Source of the DNA: Saksenaea vasiformis B4078
Taxonomy: Eukaryota; Mucoromycota; Mucoromycetes; Mucorales; Saksenaeaceae
DNA: 13,302 nt
Direction: 5' to 3'
Assembly: GCA_000697055.1 (NCBI GenBank)
Contig: JNDT01001116.1
Location: 1 to 13,302, forward strand
Made by a program: the position numbers and the translations under genes. Every line of letters starts with the position of its first letter. Within the stretch, counting starts at the first letter, position 1. Of this stretch, positions 1 through 7,622 are shown piece after piece. Below the pieces are notes generated by a model. It did not search any database. It was not told the origin of the DNA and saw nothing but the letters and a program-made list of their open reading frames with translations.

Positions 1-1078
1 CGGTCACTCTTTAGGCGTAATTATCAAAATGAGCAACAGCTGCAAAACATACATACTGATTGTATTCTTCCATAGTCCCTCTTGGCGTTCGATATGCTAA
101 CTTCACAACCTTTGGCACAGCCTCAAGATGGTCATTCCGTTTCTCCTATGCTGGAACACGCGATAAACGACAAGCGCTACCCTCCCCTGCTTTTTCCTGT
201 ACAAAATTTTTTCGCTGTCGGCTCGCCACTTGGCGTGATGCTATTGCTGAGAGGTTACAAGATTGCTTCTCGCAAATCTCTCAATGCATCTATACACCCT
301 TCCTCCTACTCTTCGCTTGCTGATTTACCATCATCACATTCAACGCCTATCTCTTTTTGTTATCCAGCCGTTGAGAATTTATATAATATCTTTCACAAGG
401 TAAAATCAAAAGTCTACACTATTCGTTGCTAATTACTTTGTATTAGTCTGATCCCGTCGCTTACCGAATAGAGCCTTTGATATCACGCCATTACAGTGCG
501 AAACTTAAACCTGAACCAATTCCATATATCAAGGGGGGACTCAAAAGTATGATTGACGCTGGTCTGAACGTTGGTTCAGGCATTGCCAATCGCGCGGGTG
601 CAATGTACGAGTCTTTCAAAATGGGACTCACCACTAGTCTTTTCATGCGTGGTTTGGGGCTTTCCCGTCAACAGATATATGAAGATTTGCATCCATCTTC
701 TGATAATGAGGAGGATTCTGATAAGACTGATGATTCAAACAAAGATGTTTCCCGCCATCGCTCGAACAGTGATCCTGCCCAAGCCAGTTCGAGTATGAAA
801 ACAACAAGCTCGCGCAAATCCCCTCCTACTCCGTTACCGACATCTCCTTATTCCCATGGCGCTCGGAAGTTACGAATGCTTAACACAACTGGACGTGTAG
901 ATTACTGCTTGCAAGAGGGAATACTGGAGAATCCCTACTTGAATGCATTTAGTGCACACATGCAATATTGGCAGGTAAATCCTATTTCTAGAAAGATATC
1001 ATTAAATCTCATCCTGAATTATGACAGGACCTCGATGTGGCGGCATTCCTTGTCAGAGAAATCTATAGAGAAGAATAA
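1..1078 (+). CDS. DDHD-domain phospholipase A1 (PA-PLA1-like), 3' part
   Basis: Partial gene, cut by the window edge. Proposed exons are <1-16, 76-399, 447-974 and 1028-1078, giving 305 visible residues. The first five are GHSLG, the lipase nucleophile elbow with its catalytic serine. Then come SLLAFDMLTSQP, FFAVGSPLG, LRGYKI and YNIFHK, joined across an intron to SDPVAYRIEPL. Near the end stand GRVDYCLQEG, ENPYL and AHMQYW, then DLDVAAFLVREIYREE. These match the order in intracellular phosphatidic-acid-preferring phospholipases (animal DDHD1/DDHD2, yeast Ddl1), and the family's D, D, H and D positions are all kept. A Ser/Asp-rich linker of about 70 residues interrupts the domain, as is common in the family. 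Introns are 59, 47 and 53 bp with CTGAT or CTAAT branch sites in the first two. The family hydrolyses phosphatidic acid and other phospholipids at organelle membranes. Family is firm; exact substrate is unknown. Confidence 0.9.
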
Positions 1079-1098
1079 CTAGATAAATGAACTGGCAG

Positions 1099-1104
1099 AA
1101 TAAA
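1099..1104 (+). terminator. Poly(A) signal of the DDHD phospholipase gene
   Basis: AATAAA lies 21 bp after the stop codon at 1076-1078, in AT-rich sequence. This is an inferred 3' processing signal. Confidence 0.5.
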
Positions 1105-1450
1105 AACAATGGGATGCTCACATGCAACTTACATTGGATACAATAACAATCATCGGTTTTTGCTGCGAGAATAAGTCAAGTTAATGTTATCAGGTCATTG
1201 GTCACATGTATATCTGATTGTATAGAGGTTGTGCTTGTAGTTTTTTCTTGCAAGAGGAACTACTTTGAGCATTTAGTTTCTCGGATTACCGTGTTTGGCG
1301 CACATACTATAGGCTTTTTATTTATTTTTATTTTATTTTTTTTGGAAACTGCAGCAGGTCTAAACGCAGAAACCTTGAGCAAATCTAATGTGCATGCGTA
1401 CCATTTGACATCTTGCTGTACATGGCAATAATAGTCAGCACTTGATAGGG
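1105..1450. other. AT-rich intergenic stretch, no gene seen
   Basis: No reading frame here resembles a known family. A T-rich tract occupies about 1315-1341. Short open frames occur on both strands, but none has credible protein composition or splice context. It probably holds the 3' UTR of the phospholipase gene and spacer. Confidence 0.5.
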
Positions 1451-1504
1451 AATTTCCTTCGGACACACCAAGAAGGACTCTTGTCGGTGTGTCCGAAGGA
1501 AATT
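1451..1504. repeat. Perfect 19-bp inverted repeat forming a long hairpin
   Basis: The left arm 1451-1469 and the right arm 1486-1504 are exact reverse complements over 19 bp, separated by 16 bp. Inside the loop AAGA (1470-1473) can pair with TCTT (1479-1482), leaving a 5-nt terminal loop and a 3-nt bulge. Outside, GGG and TGAT on the left can pair with CCC and ATCA on the right across small internal loops, so the structure may span about 1443-1519. No target-site duplication or terminal repeat was found. It could be a MITE remnant, a small-RNA precursor or a transcript-end structure. Confidence 0.85.
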
Positions 1505-2436
1505 GCGTCCCCCAAATCATGTTCATTGCAGAGTTTGGTTCGTCTTACAGATAGGTTGTTTAACCCATCTTAGACAGCAGCATGCAGCGTTAAAATCCAT
1601 GAGAGTTATGTTATAAGAAACCAATAGAATGAAGAGACACCTCAGGAATATCACGCCTTCCGTCCCATCACACCAAACCATCAGCAACACCCCTCCTGCC
1701 CTCTGGGACATTCAATTTATGGTTCATCTTCGATGGTACACCAATAATGTACACAGTCAGCGTTCAAAGGACCTTCATCGTTTGTCTACTCCCTTTCCTA
1801 GTTTATCTAGCACATCTATTTCCCTTCCTTTGCGTTTCTTATAGCGGATGAATTAAAGATTTGAAGTTTGCTGCAATAAATCACGCATTTCAATCGATTG
1901 TGCACCAGCAAATGTTACTATCCAACGGATTAATGAACGTATTTCATCTCATGCGGTCGTCGGCATTGAAGATCAGTCAAGTTCTTTGTTCAATGATGAT
2001 AGGTCTAAACTGTAGAGATGAATGATCCTATACACGTGGTCAATCCCAGTCCCAAAAAAAGTAAAGAAGCGGTTCATGTATTTCCTTATGCTACACGTCC
2101 CGGTTGGAGTACTGCGATAACTTGTCACAATGAACCACCTCAACGCATATCCCAAGTAATCCATGGAACAGCGTAAGATGACCTTGATCTGATGTCCAGA
2201 AATTCGATAATCGCTCTATGCAAAAATGGTCATAGACTATATCCAGGGAAAATAAACTGATGATAAAGACATGAAAAAGTGGATCAAATTGAAGCTCAAA
2301 TATACTTTTCACTTCTCTCTTCTTTACGAATACAAATCATGTGAAATGATGATGAAAGGCGACGTCTCCGATAAGTGTTTTCTCATTTTTTATTCCACAG
2401 CCAGATATTTCATTGTATTTCTTTAGATATCCATCC
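1505..2436. other. Gene-poor stretch, no supported gene
   Basis: Several overlapping open stretches of about 50-70 codons exist on both strands, for example 1629-1844 (+), 2019-2174 (+) and 2091-2312 (-). They overlap in conflicting frames, match no family known to me, and are what chance gives at this base composition. A CACGTG E-box occurs at 2033-2038. I see no rRNA, tRNA or transposase motif. Confidence 0.45.
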
Positions 2437-2562
2437 GGACTACAGGATGGCTTATAGGCTTCAGAAAGCTATCATGTGTTGGCGAATCCTCGCTGACTAA
2501 CATTTGGCCTCATTCTGACAAAAGTGCCATGTATGACATGGATGCCTGCCATCTTGTAGTCC
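2437..2562. repeat. Imperfect 15-bp inverted repeat
   Basis: The arms 2437-2451 and 2548-2562 are reverse complements with one mismatch, about 96 bp apart. A smaller palindrome, CCATGT-ATG-ACATGG (2527-2541), lies between them. It may be a decayed foldback element or chance. Confidence 0.5.
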
Positions 2563-2603
2563 ACCCGCGTGTATCACCGTAGATAATACGGCGCGATACT
2601 AAG

Positions 2604-2679
2604 GTAAGCCGCACATATATTTGATCTTTTTTAAATTGTGTTTACACGTCTGTTGTCTACATCCTGTTTTTTATTTCAG
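2604..2679 (+). other. Orphan intron-like segment in gene-poor DNA
   Basis: The segment starts with donor GTAAGC and ends with a strong pyrimidine-rich acceptor (TTTTTTATTTCAG), 76 bp in all. Flanking sequence has no convincing coding frame: the best upstream frame, about 2427-2573, stops before the donor. It could be the intron of a noncoding transcript or of a decayed gene, or a chance combination. Confidence 0.3.
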
Positions 2680-2898
2680 TCGTTCATGTATCCGAAAGGT
2701 ATATATCTCAGTCAATTCTATGCTGAATACAGTTAAAAACCGTGCGTCACCGGTTAAAGGGTAGGCCTCTCATATGTAGGAGGTATACGCGCTGACACTT
2801 TTGCAGTGCACTACTGGGTTCCCGTAGATTACGTGGGATAAGGCAGGCTGATGATGGAAACCTGTGACTTTCATCCAGCATCACTGTAGTTACTATCC

Positions 2899-3026
2899 CA
2901 CAGTTTCCTGGTACACAGTCATGTTTCCTTAGCAGATTGTCACACTTCCTTAGTGAAGGTTCACATTTTCTTGGCAAACCGTCATGTTTTTCTTGTTAAA
3001 CGATCATACTGCCTAGGACAAATTGC
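2899..3026. repeat. Degenerate 21-bp tandem repeat (minisatellite), about 6 units
   Basis: Units start at about 2899, 2920, 2941, 2962, 2983 (22 bp) and 3005. They share a pattern of CA, T/C-rich core, TTCCTTAG or TTCTTGG, then a variable tail. The 21-bp period keeps a reading frame, so the minus strand reads as a 7-residue repeat (for example KCEPSLR, KCDNLLR). No flanking gene supports translation. The divergence between units suggests an old array. Confidence 0.7.
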
Positions 3027-3362
3027 CAGCTGTTCGTGTGAACTCTCCTCGTTCATTTGAATAGGAATGTAGCACAAACTTTTCTGTACAGGACGAAGTG
3101 TAGCGGTAGAACCTTCGGATTCCATATTCCTATCGTAAGGCTTCTCCTACCTACGGATAGTTACCTATTCATTTTATTCGGACATACAGAAATAACAGAA
3201 CTCGTGTTGCATTTTGCAGAAAAAACAAGTCGTTGATGCAGAAACGCTTTTTTGGCTAGCTGTGAGGATTTCGTCTGCACGTGATGTGCGCCATCGCACG
3301 ATCGTCATGCCAGCTGCTCTTAGACAACCCCTATTTCTTTCCTTTAAAAGCAGCGCAGTCCT
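3027..3362. other. Upstream region of the GH27 gene
   Basis: No coding sequence was recognised. A CACGTG E-box (3278-3283) lies about 170 bp before the GH27 start and could bind a Cbf1/Pho4-type bHLH factor. A CCCCT stress-element-like motif lies at 3328-3332. These are motif matches only. Confidence 0.4.
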
Positions 3363-3370
3363 TATAAAAA
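3363..3370 (+). promoter_or_regulatory. TATA box of the GH27 gene
   Basis: TATAAAAA lies 84-91 bp upstream of the ATG at 3454. This is a suitable distance for a short 5' UTR, and the sequence between is A-rich. Confidence 0.55.
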
Positions 3371-3453
3371 GGTACAAAGCACAAGCACAGTTCTGCCGTA
3401 CAAATTCCAAAGAAACAAATACCTAAGTCCGATACAAATTGTAGAAATCCGCG

Positions 3454-4990
3454 ATGACAGACACAAGTGACATCAGTCCTGAATCGATACCCAAAAGATC
3501 ATCTGCATGGGGTTCTAACGCAGATCACATTGCCGACGAAAGACATATGTGTTATGGGGATCAAGGACACCCGCGTGATGTATGGGAAGGCAAACCTGTG
3601 TTAGGGTTTTCTACGTGGTCGACGCAACTGTTAGATGATATTCCTGGTTATGGAGGAGCGAATACTGAACCATGGTAAGGTGGGCAAAATGTCAAAGGCA
3701 GCGATCTTAAATGGGAAATAAGGTTTAACGAGCGGAATCTTCGCGAGATATCCGATGTCATGAAGGTTCGGATGCCACAATACAAATACATCAACCTAGA
3801 TTCCGGATGGTATGAAATTCCGATAGTTGCTAACTGTATATCTAACCTTCCTTTTTTAAAAAAGGTGTACGACGTATGATGAGTATGGCCGTTGGACATA
3901 TCGCCAGGATCTCTTCCCTAGCGGTCTCAAAGCGCTATCGGATTATCTTGCTAAGAACGGACATTTTCTTGGTCTATATATTCTTCCAGGAATTCGTCAG
4001 GATGCTGCAGATGCTAATATGCCAATCAAGGGCACTACTCGCAGGTTAGGTGAATTTGTTACCGGAAAAAAGGAGGGGTGTGGCTTTCATGGTTTGACGT
4101 ACCTTCCTGATGAACACAACCAATGGATCCAAGCTTATTACGACTCTATTGGCGAACTGTTTGCTGAATGGGGTGTCAAATATGTAAAAGTGGATGGATG
4201 CGGCCCGGGTGGCGGCACCGCTATTTTTCCGTACCAATCACCAGATAACCGCGCCTCTCTGAAAATGTTATCCCGTGCATTTCAAAAACGACACATATGG
4301 ATGGAGCTGTCGTGGTATCTAGATTATAAATACGCTGACGAGTGGTCTCATATGGCCAATGGAGCGCGCATTTATATTGACATTGAATCATACCAAGGCG
4401 ACACAATGACCTCATCGCACCGCGTCTTTCAGCGGATTACCCAAACTGCGCTATGGGCTGATACCCATGTCGTTGGAAGTCAATACAACTTTTATCTCGA
4501 TTTGGATTCTGTACTTGTTGGCATGACAATAGGTGGAAAATGTATTGATGGATTGGACAACGATGATATTCGCCAGTCGTACATCAGTTTCTGGGCACTT
4601 GTGAGTTCCGTATTTTGCATCGGATCAGATCCGCGCCATATCCCGGACCATTATCTACGTATGTTGAATCATCCCACAATACTTGCAATCCAACAATGTG
4701 GAATAATGGCACGGCCTATCGGAAACGGCAATGCATGGAGGAACAGAAGGCAGGTGTGGCACAAGAAGCTGCCGGATGGACGAATTTGCTGCGGCTTATT
4801 TAACACGCATGTGTATTCATTTATGCTGGGTTTGAGCCAAGACGTCACGTTGAAACTAACAGACATCGGCCTCAATACTGCTGAACTTGAAGATGCATGG
4901 ACGGGCGAAGCCCTCGGGATCTGTTCTGACAGCTATACTAAATGTTTACGGCCAGGACAGTGTCAGATATTGCTGATTAAGCCAAAATAG
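3454..4990 (+). CDS. GH27 (clan GH-D) alpha-galactosidase-like glycoside hydrolase
   Basis: Proposed exons are 3454-3674, 3723-3809 and 3865-4990, giving 477 residues. Both introns (48 and 55 bp) split a Trp codon in phase 2; the second has a CTAAC branch site. The start has an in-frame stop (3442-3444) just upstream and G at -3. Family motifs in order are GFSTWS (51-56), NLDSGW (98-103), GRWTYRQDLFPSG, LGLYILPG, KYVKVDGC with predicted nucleophile D213, ELSWYLD, and ARIYIDIE with predicted acid/base D275. A C-terminal beta-domain follows, with the typical DAWTG. Clan members remove terminal alpha-galactose or related sugars with retention. As I recall, the GFSTWS, LPG and IDIE variants resemble actinobacterial GH27-like proteins more than fungal secreted melibiases. 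The N-terminus is polar with no signal peptide, so a cytosolic enzyme is inferred. The substrate could also be another alpha- or beta-linked pyranoside. Confidence 0.88.
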
Positions 4991-5014
4991 TACCACAGTT
5001 GATGTAAACATCCC

Positions 5015-5022
5015 TATATAAA
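5015..5022 (+). promoter_or_regulatory. Possible TATA box of UBC12
   Basis: TATATAAA lies in the 214-bp gap between the GH27 stop and the UBC12 start, about 185 bp before the ATG. It could instead belong to the AT-rich 3' end of the GH27 gene, which has no clear AATAAA. Confidence 0.3.
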
Positions 5023-5204
5023 CAGTGATAACGTCTCCTTTTTCGGATGGCAGATGCCGTAGTGGGAATTAGCGCTTGTGTGAAGCGGCACTTTATGCTC
5101 TGTCGTACTGCGGAGCGTGACCTGATTTTTCTTCGCTTCCTTTAACTCCTGCACCACAAGGCTTTCGTTGTCTTTTTGCTGTGACGAAGTTATCCCATTG
5201 CACG

Positions 5205-5934
5205 ATGATTAAAATTTGGAGTATGAAGGCCAAAGAGGCCGCGGCAGAAAAGAAGAAGCCAAAGACTAGTGCAGCACAAATCCGTGTACAGAAAGGTGAA
5301 AGCATTCTAACAATGCCGTTATGCTCATAATCGACGATAGACCTCGCTGAGCTGGAGATCCCTGACACAATCAAACTCGATTTTCCCGATCCAGCCGACA
5401 TTCTTAATTTTAAAGTGACGATCCAGCCAGATGAAGGTGGTTTACATATCATCATACATGTTCTTACTGATGGTTTCGTTATAGGATTCTACAAGGATGG
5501 TTTGTTTGCATTCGACTTCGCTATTAATAACAACTACCCGCACGAACCACCAAAGGTTCACTGTACTCAAAAGGTCGGCTGAAAAAGACAAGAAATGATT
5601 CATAACTCGATACGCTTAGATCTACCACCCAAACATCGATTTGGAAGGAAATATCTGCTTGAACATTCTCCGTGAAGACTGGAAACCAGTGCTGGCATTA
5701 CACTCGGTTCTCGTGGGACTACAGTACCTGTTTTTGGAACCAAACGCAGATGATCCCTTGAACAAACGTAAGTACGAATGTTGTCTTCCCTTCTTTGATA
5801 GATGAAATAACACCGGTGTGACAGAGGCGGCTGAGGATCTAAAGCAAGACCGAAGACGCTTTAGCAATAATGTGAAAGAAACACTTAGAGGCGGTAGACT
5901 AAATGGGATTCAATATGATAATGTGGTCGTCTAA
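5205..5934 (+). CDS. UBC12: NEDD8-conjugating enzyme E2 Ubc12
   Basis: Proposed exons are 5205-5295, 5341-5436, 5485-5573, 5620-5767 and 5825-5934, giving 177 residues (human UBE2M has 183). The protein accepts NEDD8/Rub1 from its E1 and, with Dcn1 and Rbx, transfers it to cullins to activate SCF-type ubiquitin ligases. The N-terminal MIKIWSMK matches the E1-docking peptide of the family, followed by a Lys-rich linker and [11 protein letters not shown]. The UBC core contains [30 protein letters not shown] at 95-97 and [15 protein letters not shown] with catalytic Cys105. Then come [17 protein letters not shown] and an RGG near the end. Introns are only 45, 48, 46 and 57 bp. The third has the weaker donor GTCGGC. 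The fourth splits a codon that becomes Gln where animal homologues have Glu (NKEAAE). Identity is firm. Confidence 0.96.
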
Positions 5935-5948
5935 TACTGTTGAAGACC

Positions 5949-5980
5949 AATAAAAAATGAAAACGAACTGCAAAAATAAA
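5949..5980 (+). terminator. Poly(A) signals of UBC12
   Basis: Two AATAAA hexamers (5949-5954 and 5975-5980) lie 15 and 41 bp after the stop codon. A third lies at 6008-6013. Confidence 0.55.
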
Positions 5981-6363
5981 GCGTTGGTCGGCTACTATCT
6001 GTAGACGAATAAAAATGAGATACTTCCAGCTTTCAAATCTGTCTGATATGATGTGGACTATGTTAACATGTGATTTGGACAACCTGCAGTGTTTTTTGAC
6101 CAATATCATTCTGGAGACATATATCCCAAGAGGATTCTGTGTACTTGAGGCATATGACTCACCCTCTATTAGACTTCTTTATTTTATCCGCTGCTCTTCA
6201 AGGTAGTTGAGGAAATACGAATAAAGTGGGCATAAATAAGGACTTGTACTTTTTCTCTGGGGTTGTATCCACTACAGACCGAGAATACTGAAACCTGCTG
6301 TTGTCCACTACAAGGGAAACAGGAAAACACCCCCCTTGCTGAGCTTATCCGATTTATCTATGA
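5981..6363. other. Gene-poor stretch downstream of UBC12
   Basis: An open frame at 6015-6206 (+) has unremarkable composition and no recognisable family. A further open stretch at about 6280-6382 ends at TGA and could not be joined to its neighbours by a convincing intron. I cannot support a gene here. Confidence 0.4.
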
Positions 6364-6809
6364 TCGCATGCATATATTTTATTGATCTGTTATGGTGCAT
6401 ATTTGGCTTGCGCTGCTAAGCTTCTCTATATCCCTTTTCTTGAAAAGATTTTGGGTTTAAATAGGTTAACAGCTCTTGGTAGGGAGATGCAAACAAAAAT
6501 GCTGATATTCACCATGTTTGTATCAGCATCATCTTACCATCACAGGCACATTGCATACGATGTTGCACCATTTGAGGTACGATTTTGCGTGAAACACCAT
6601 CCATTGCTTTCCACCGAGCTGTAATATCAAGCGTAAAACAGATATCCCTGGGCAGCTCTTTTCATAGGATACGTTTAAACCTTCTTTGAAGCAGGTATGT
6701 GCTATTCCGTTGATGCGTTTGTGCCAGATGCTATTGATATAAAGCTCTAAATGGACAGATCGAGAAAAAAAAAGAAGAAGAGGAGAAGCGACAGAGGAAG
6801 GAGAGGTAA
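6364..6809 (+). other. Possible 3' exons of a small unrecognised spliced gene
   Basis: Three segments join in frame: about 6364-6576, 6668-6694 and 6759-6809, ending at TAA. The first contains a hydrophobic stretch (ICYGAYLACAAKLLYIPFL) followed by GLNRLTALGREMQTKM and HIAYDVAPFE. The second adds DTFKPSLKQ and the third a charged tail, IEKKKEEEEKRQRKER. The implied introns are 91 bp (donor GTACGA) and 64 bp (donor GTATGT, acceptor GACAG), longer than those of the neighbouring genes. A hydrophobic segment followed by a K/E-rich tail would suit a small membrane protein. No start codon, upstream exon or family was found, so it may be a remnant or chance. Confidence 0.25.
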
Positions 6810-7127
6810 TACTTAATTGCCAAACGTGTCATTAACTGAGACGTCATTTTATCGACAGAGTAAGAACGTAGAGTTCATGAAAATCGGCTACGTATCTCTC
6901 TTCTCCTTGTAGGAGAGCCAGGAACCAGTATTAGTCAGAATTCCTCTGCAGAAAGTCTATTCTCCATTTGTGAGCGTAGAAATGGTTGGTCGGCATGGCT
7001 AAGTGATGGAGAGAAGAATCCAGGTGGGCTGAATTTGAGAGACTTAAACCTGTGCGTGGTTCGAATAATATTTTCGCACAGTCTTCGATCAGCTACCGCA
7101 TTTCCATGACGTTAGGTAGGTTAAGAG
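6810..7127. other. Gene-poor stretch, no gene seen
   Basis: An intron-like segment (GTAATA...GACAG, 6806-6858) lies at the border. Otherwise there are only short conflicting frames. A tRNA-like look at about 6985-7080 was rejected. Confidence 0.4.
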
Positions 7128-7505
7128 GCATACCAAGATAGCGAAAGTAATTGGCTTCAGGGCTTGCTGTTCGACGCGAAAAGAGGCAAAGACTTGACGG
7201 GTAGGGCAGAATACACGTTGAGGAATTTCGTCGATATCCAAGCTGGGCCTGCGATGCTCGCAAGTCATTTATTACTGCGGGCATGGTTCCTTCGGCTCTC
7301 AATGGCCATTACGTTTGTCTGCGTAGTGTAGGCGGTTGCGTAGCGTCTCATTGAAAATCCGAGCTTTAACGGGAGGCTGGCAGCGTGGGAGGTCTTTGAA
7401 CGAATTGGCCAATCCTTTTCATTGGACAATGAGGGCATATCCACGAAAGATATCACTCCGATATTTGGCACGACATACTACTTTCTCACCTGGTTCCTGA
7501 TCCTT
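7128..7505 (+). pseudogene. Stop-interrupted reading frame, possible gene remnant
   Basis: One plus-strand frame runs for about 126 codons with only two internal TAG stops (7329-7331 and 7341-7343). It includes AEYTLRNFVDIQAGPAMLAS and, after the stops, NPSFNGRLAAWEVFERIG. No family was recognised and no intron removes both stops cleanly. The minus strand is also fairly open here, so this may simply be GC-richer upstream DNA of the next gene. Confidence 0.15.
7404..7430. promoter_or_regulatory. Clustered CCAAT boxes upstream of the ankyrin/Bud4-like gene
   Basis: ATTGGCCAAT (7404-7413) is a perfect palindrome with a CCAAT box on each strand. ATTGGACAAT (7421-7430) follows 17 bp later and carries a third box. 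They lie about 190-220 bp before the ATG at 7623. CCAAT boxes bind the HAP2/3/5 (NF-Y) complex in fungi. Function is inferred from the motif and position. Confidence 0.5.
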
Positions 7506-7620
7506 TAGGCTCCTTTCCTTCCCTTTCTCTTCCCTTGTTTTCTCTCCCACCCCCTTCCTTTCTCTCTCTCTCTCTCTCTCTCTCCATTTATTTATTTCTC
7601 TCATTTCCTTCTCCTCTTTA
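7487..7620 (+). promoter_or_regulatory. CT-rich promoter/5' UTR tract with (TC)12 microsatellite
   Basis: The 130 bp before the start codon are almost all pyrimidine on the plus strand. They include twelve perfect TC units at 7561-7584. CT-rich blocks just upstream of the start are typical of fungal promoters and help set transcription start sites. Confidence 0.65.
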
Positions 7621-7622
7621 TT

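Noticed and set aside
2272..2290. Short similarity between GAAAAAGTGGATCAAAT (about 2272) and GAAAAGTGGATCAAAC (about 12835).
   Set aside because: Under 20 bp with an indel, no extension on either side, and AT-rich; not a credible repeat.
1973..2312. Two overlapping minus-strand frames that could suggest a frameshifted gene.
   Set aside because: Both lack family motifs, the plus strand is equally open in two frames, and lengths of 60-70 codons are expected by chance.
2225..2350. C/D-box snoRNA-like TGATGA motifs (about 2257 and 2345).
   Set aside because: No CTGA D box at suitable spacing and no terminal stem.
5093..5455. 120-codon minus-strand frame opposite UBC12.
   Set aside because: The plus strand encodes an unmistakable Ubc12 with matching introns; the antisense frame has no family resemblance.
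6985..7082. tRNA-like pattern: an A-box-like TGGCTAAGTGATGG followed by GGTTCGAATAA.
   Set aside because: No acceptor stem pairs, the B box lacks its final CC, and the only stem (7-bp CTGTGCG/CGCACAG around 7050-7081) encloses the supposed B box with an 18-nt loop. This does not fit a tRNA.
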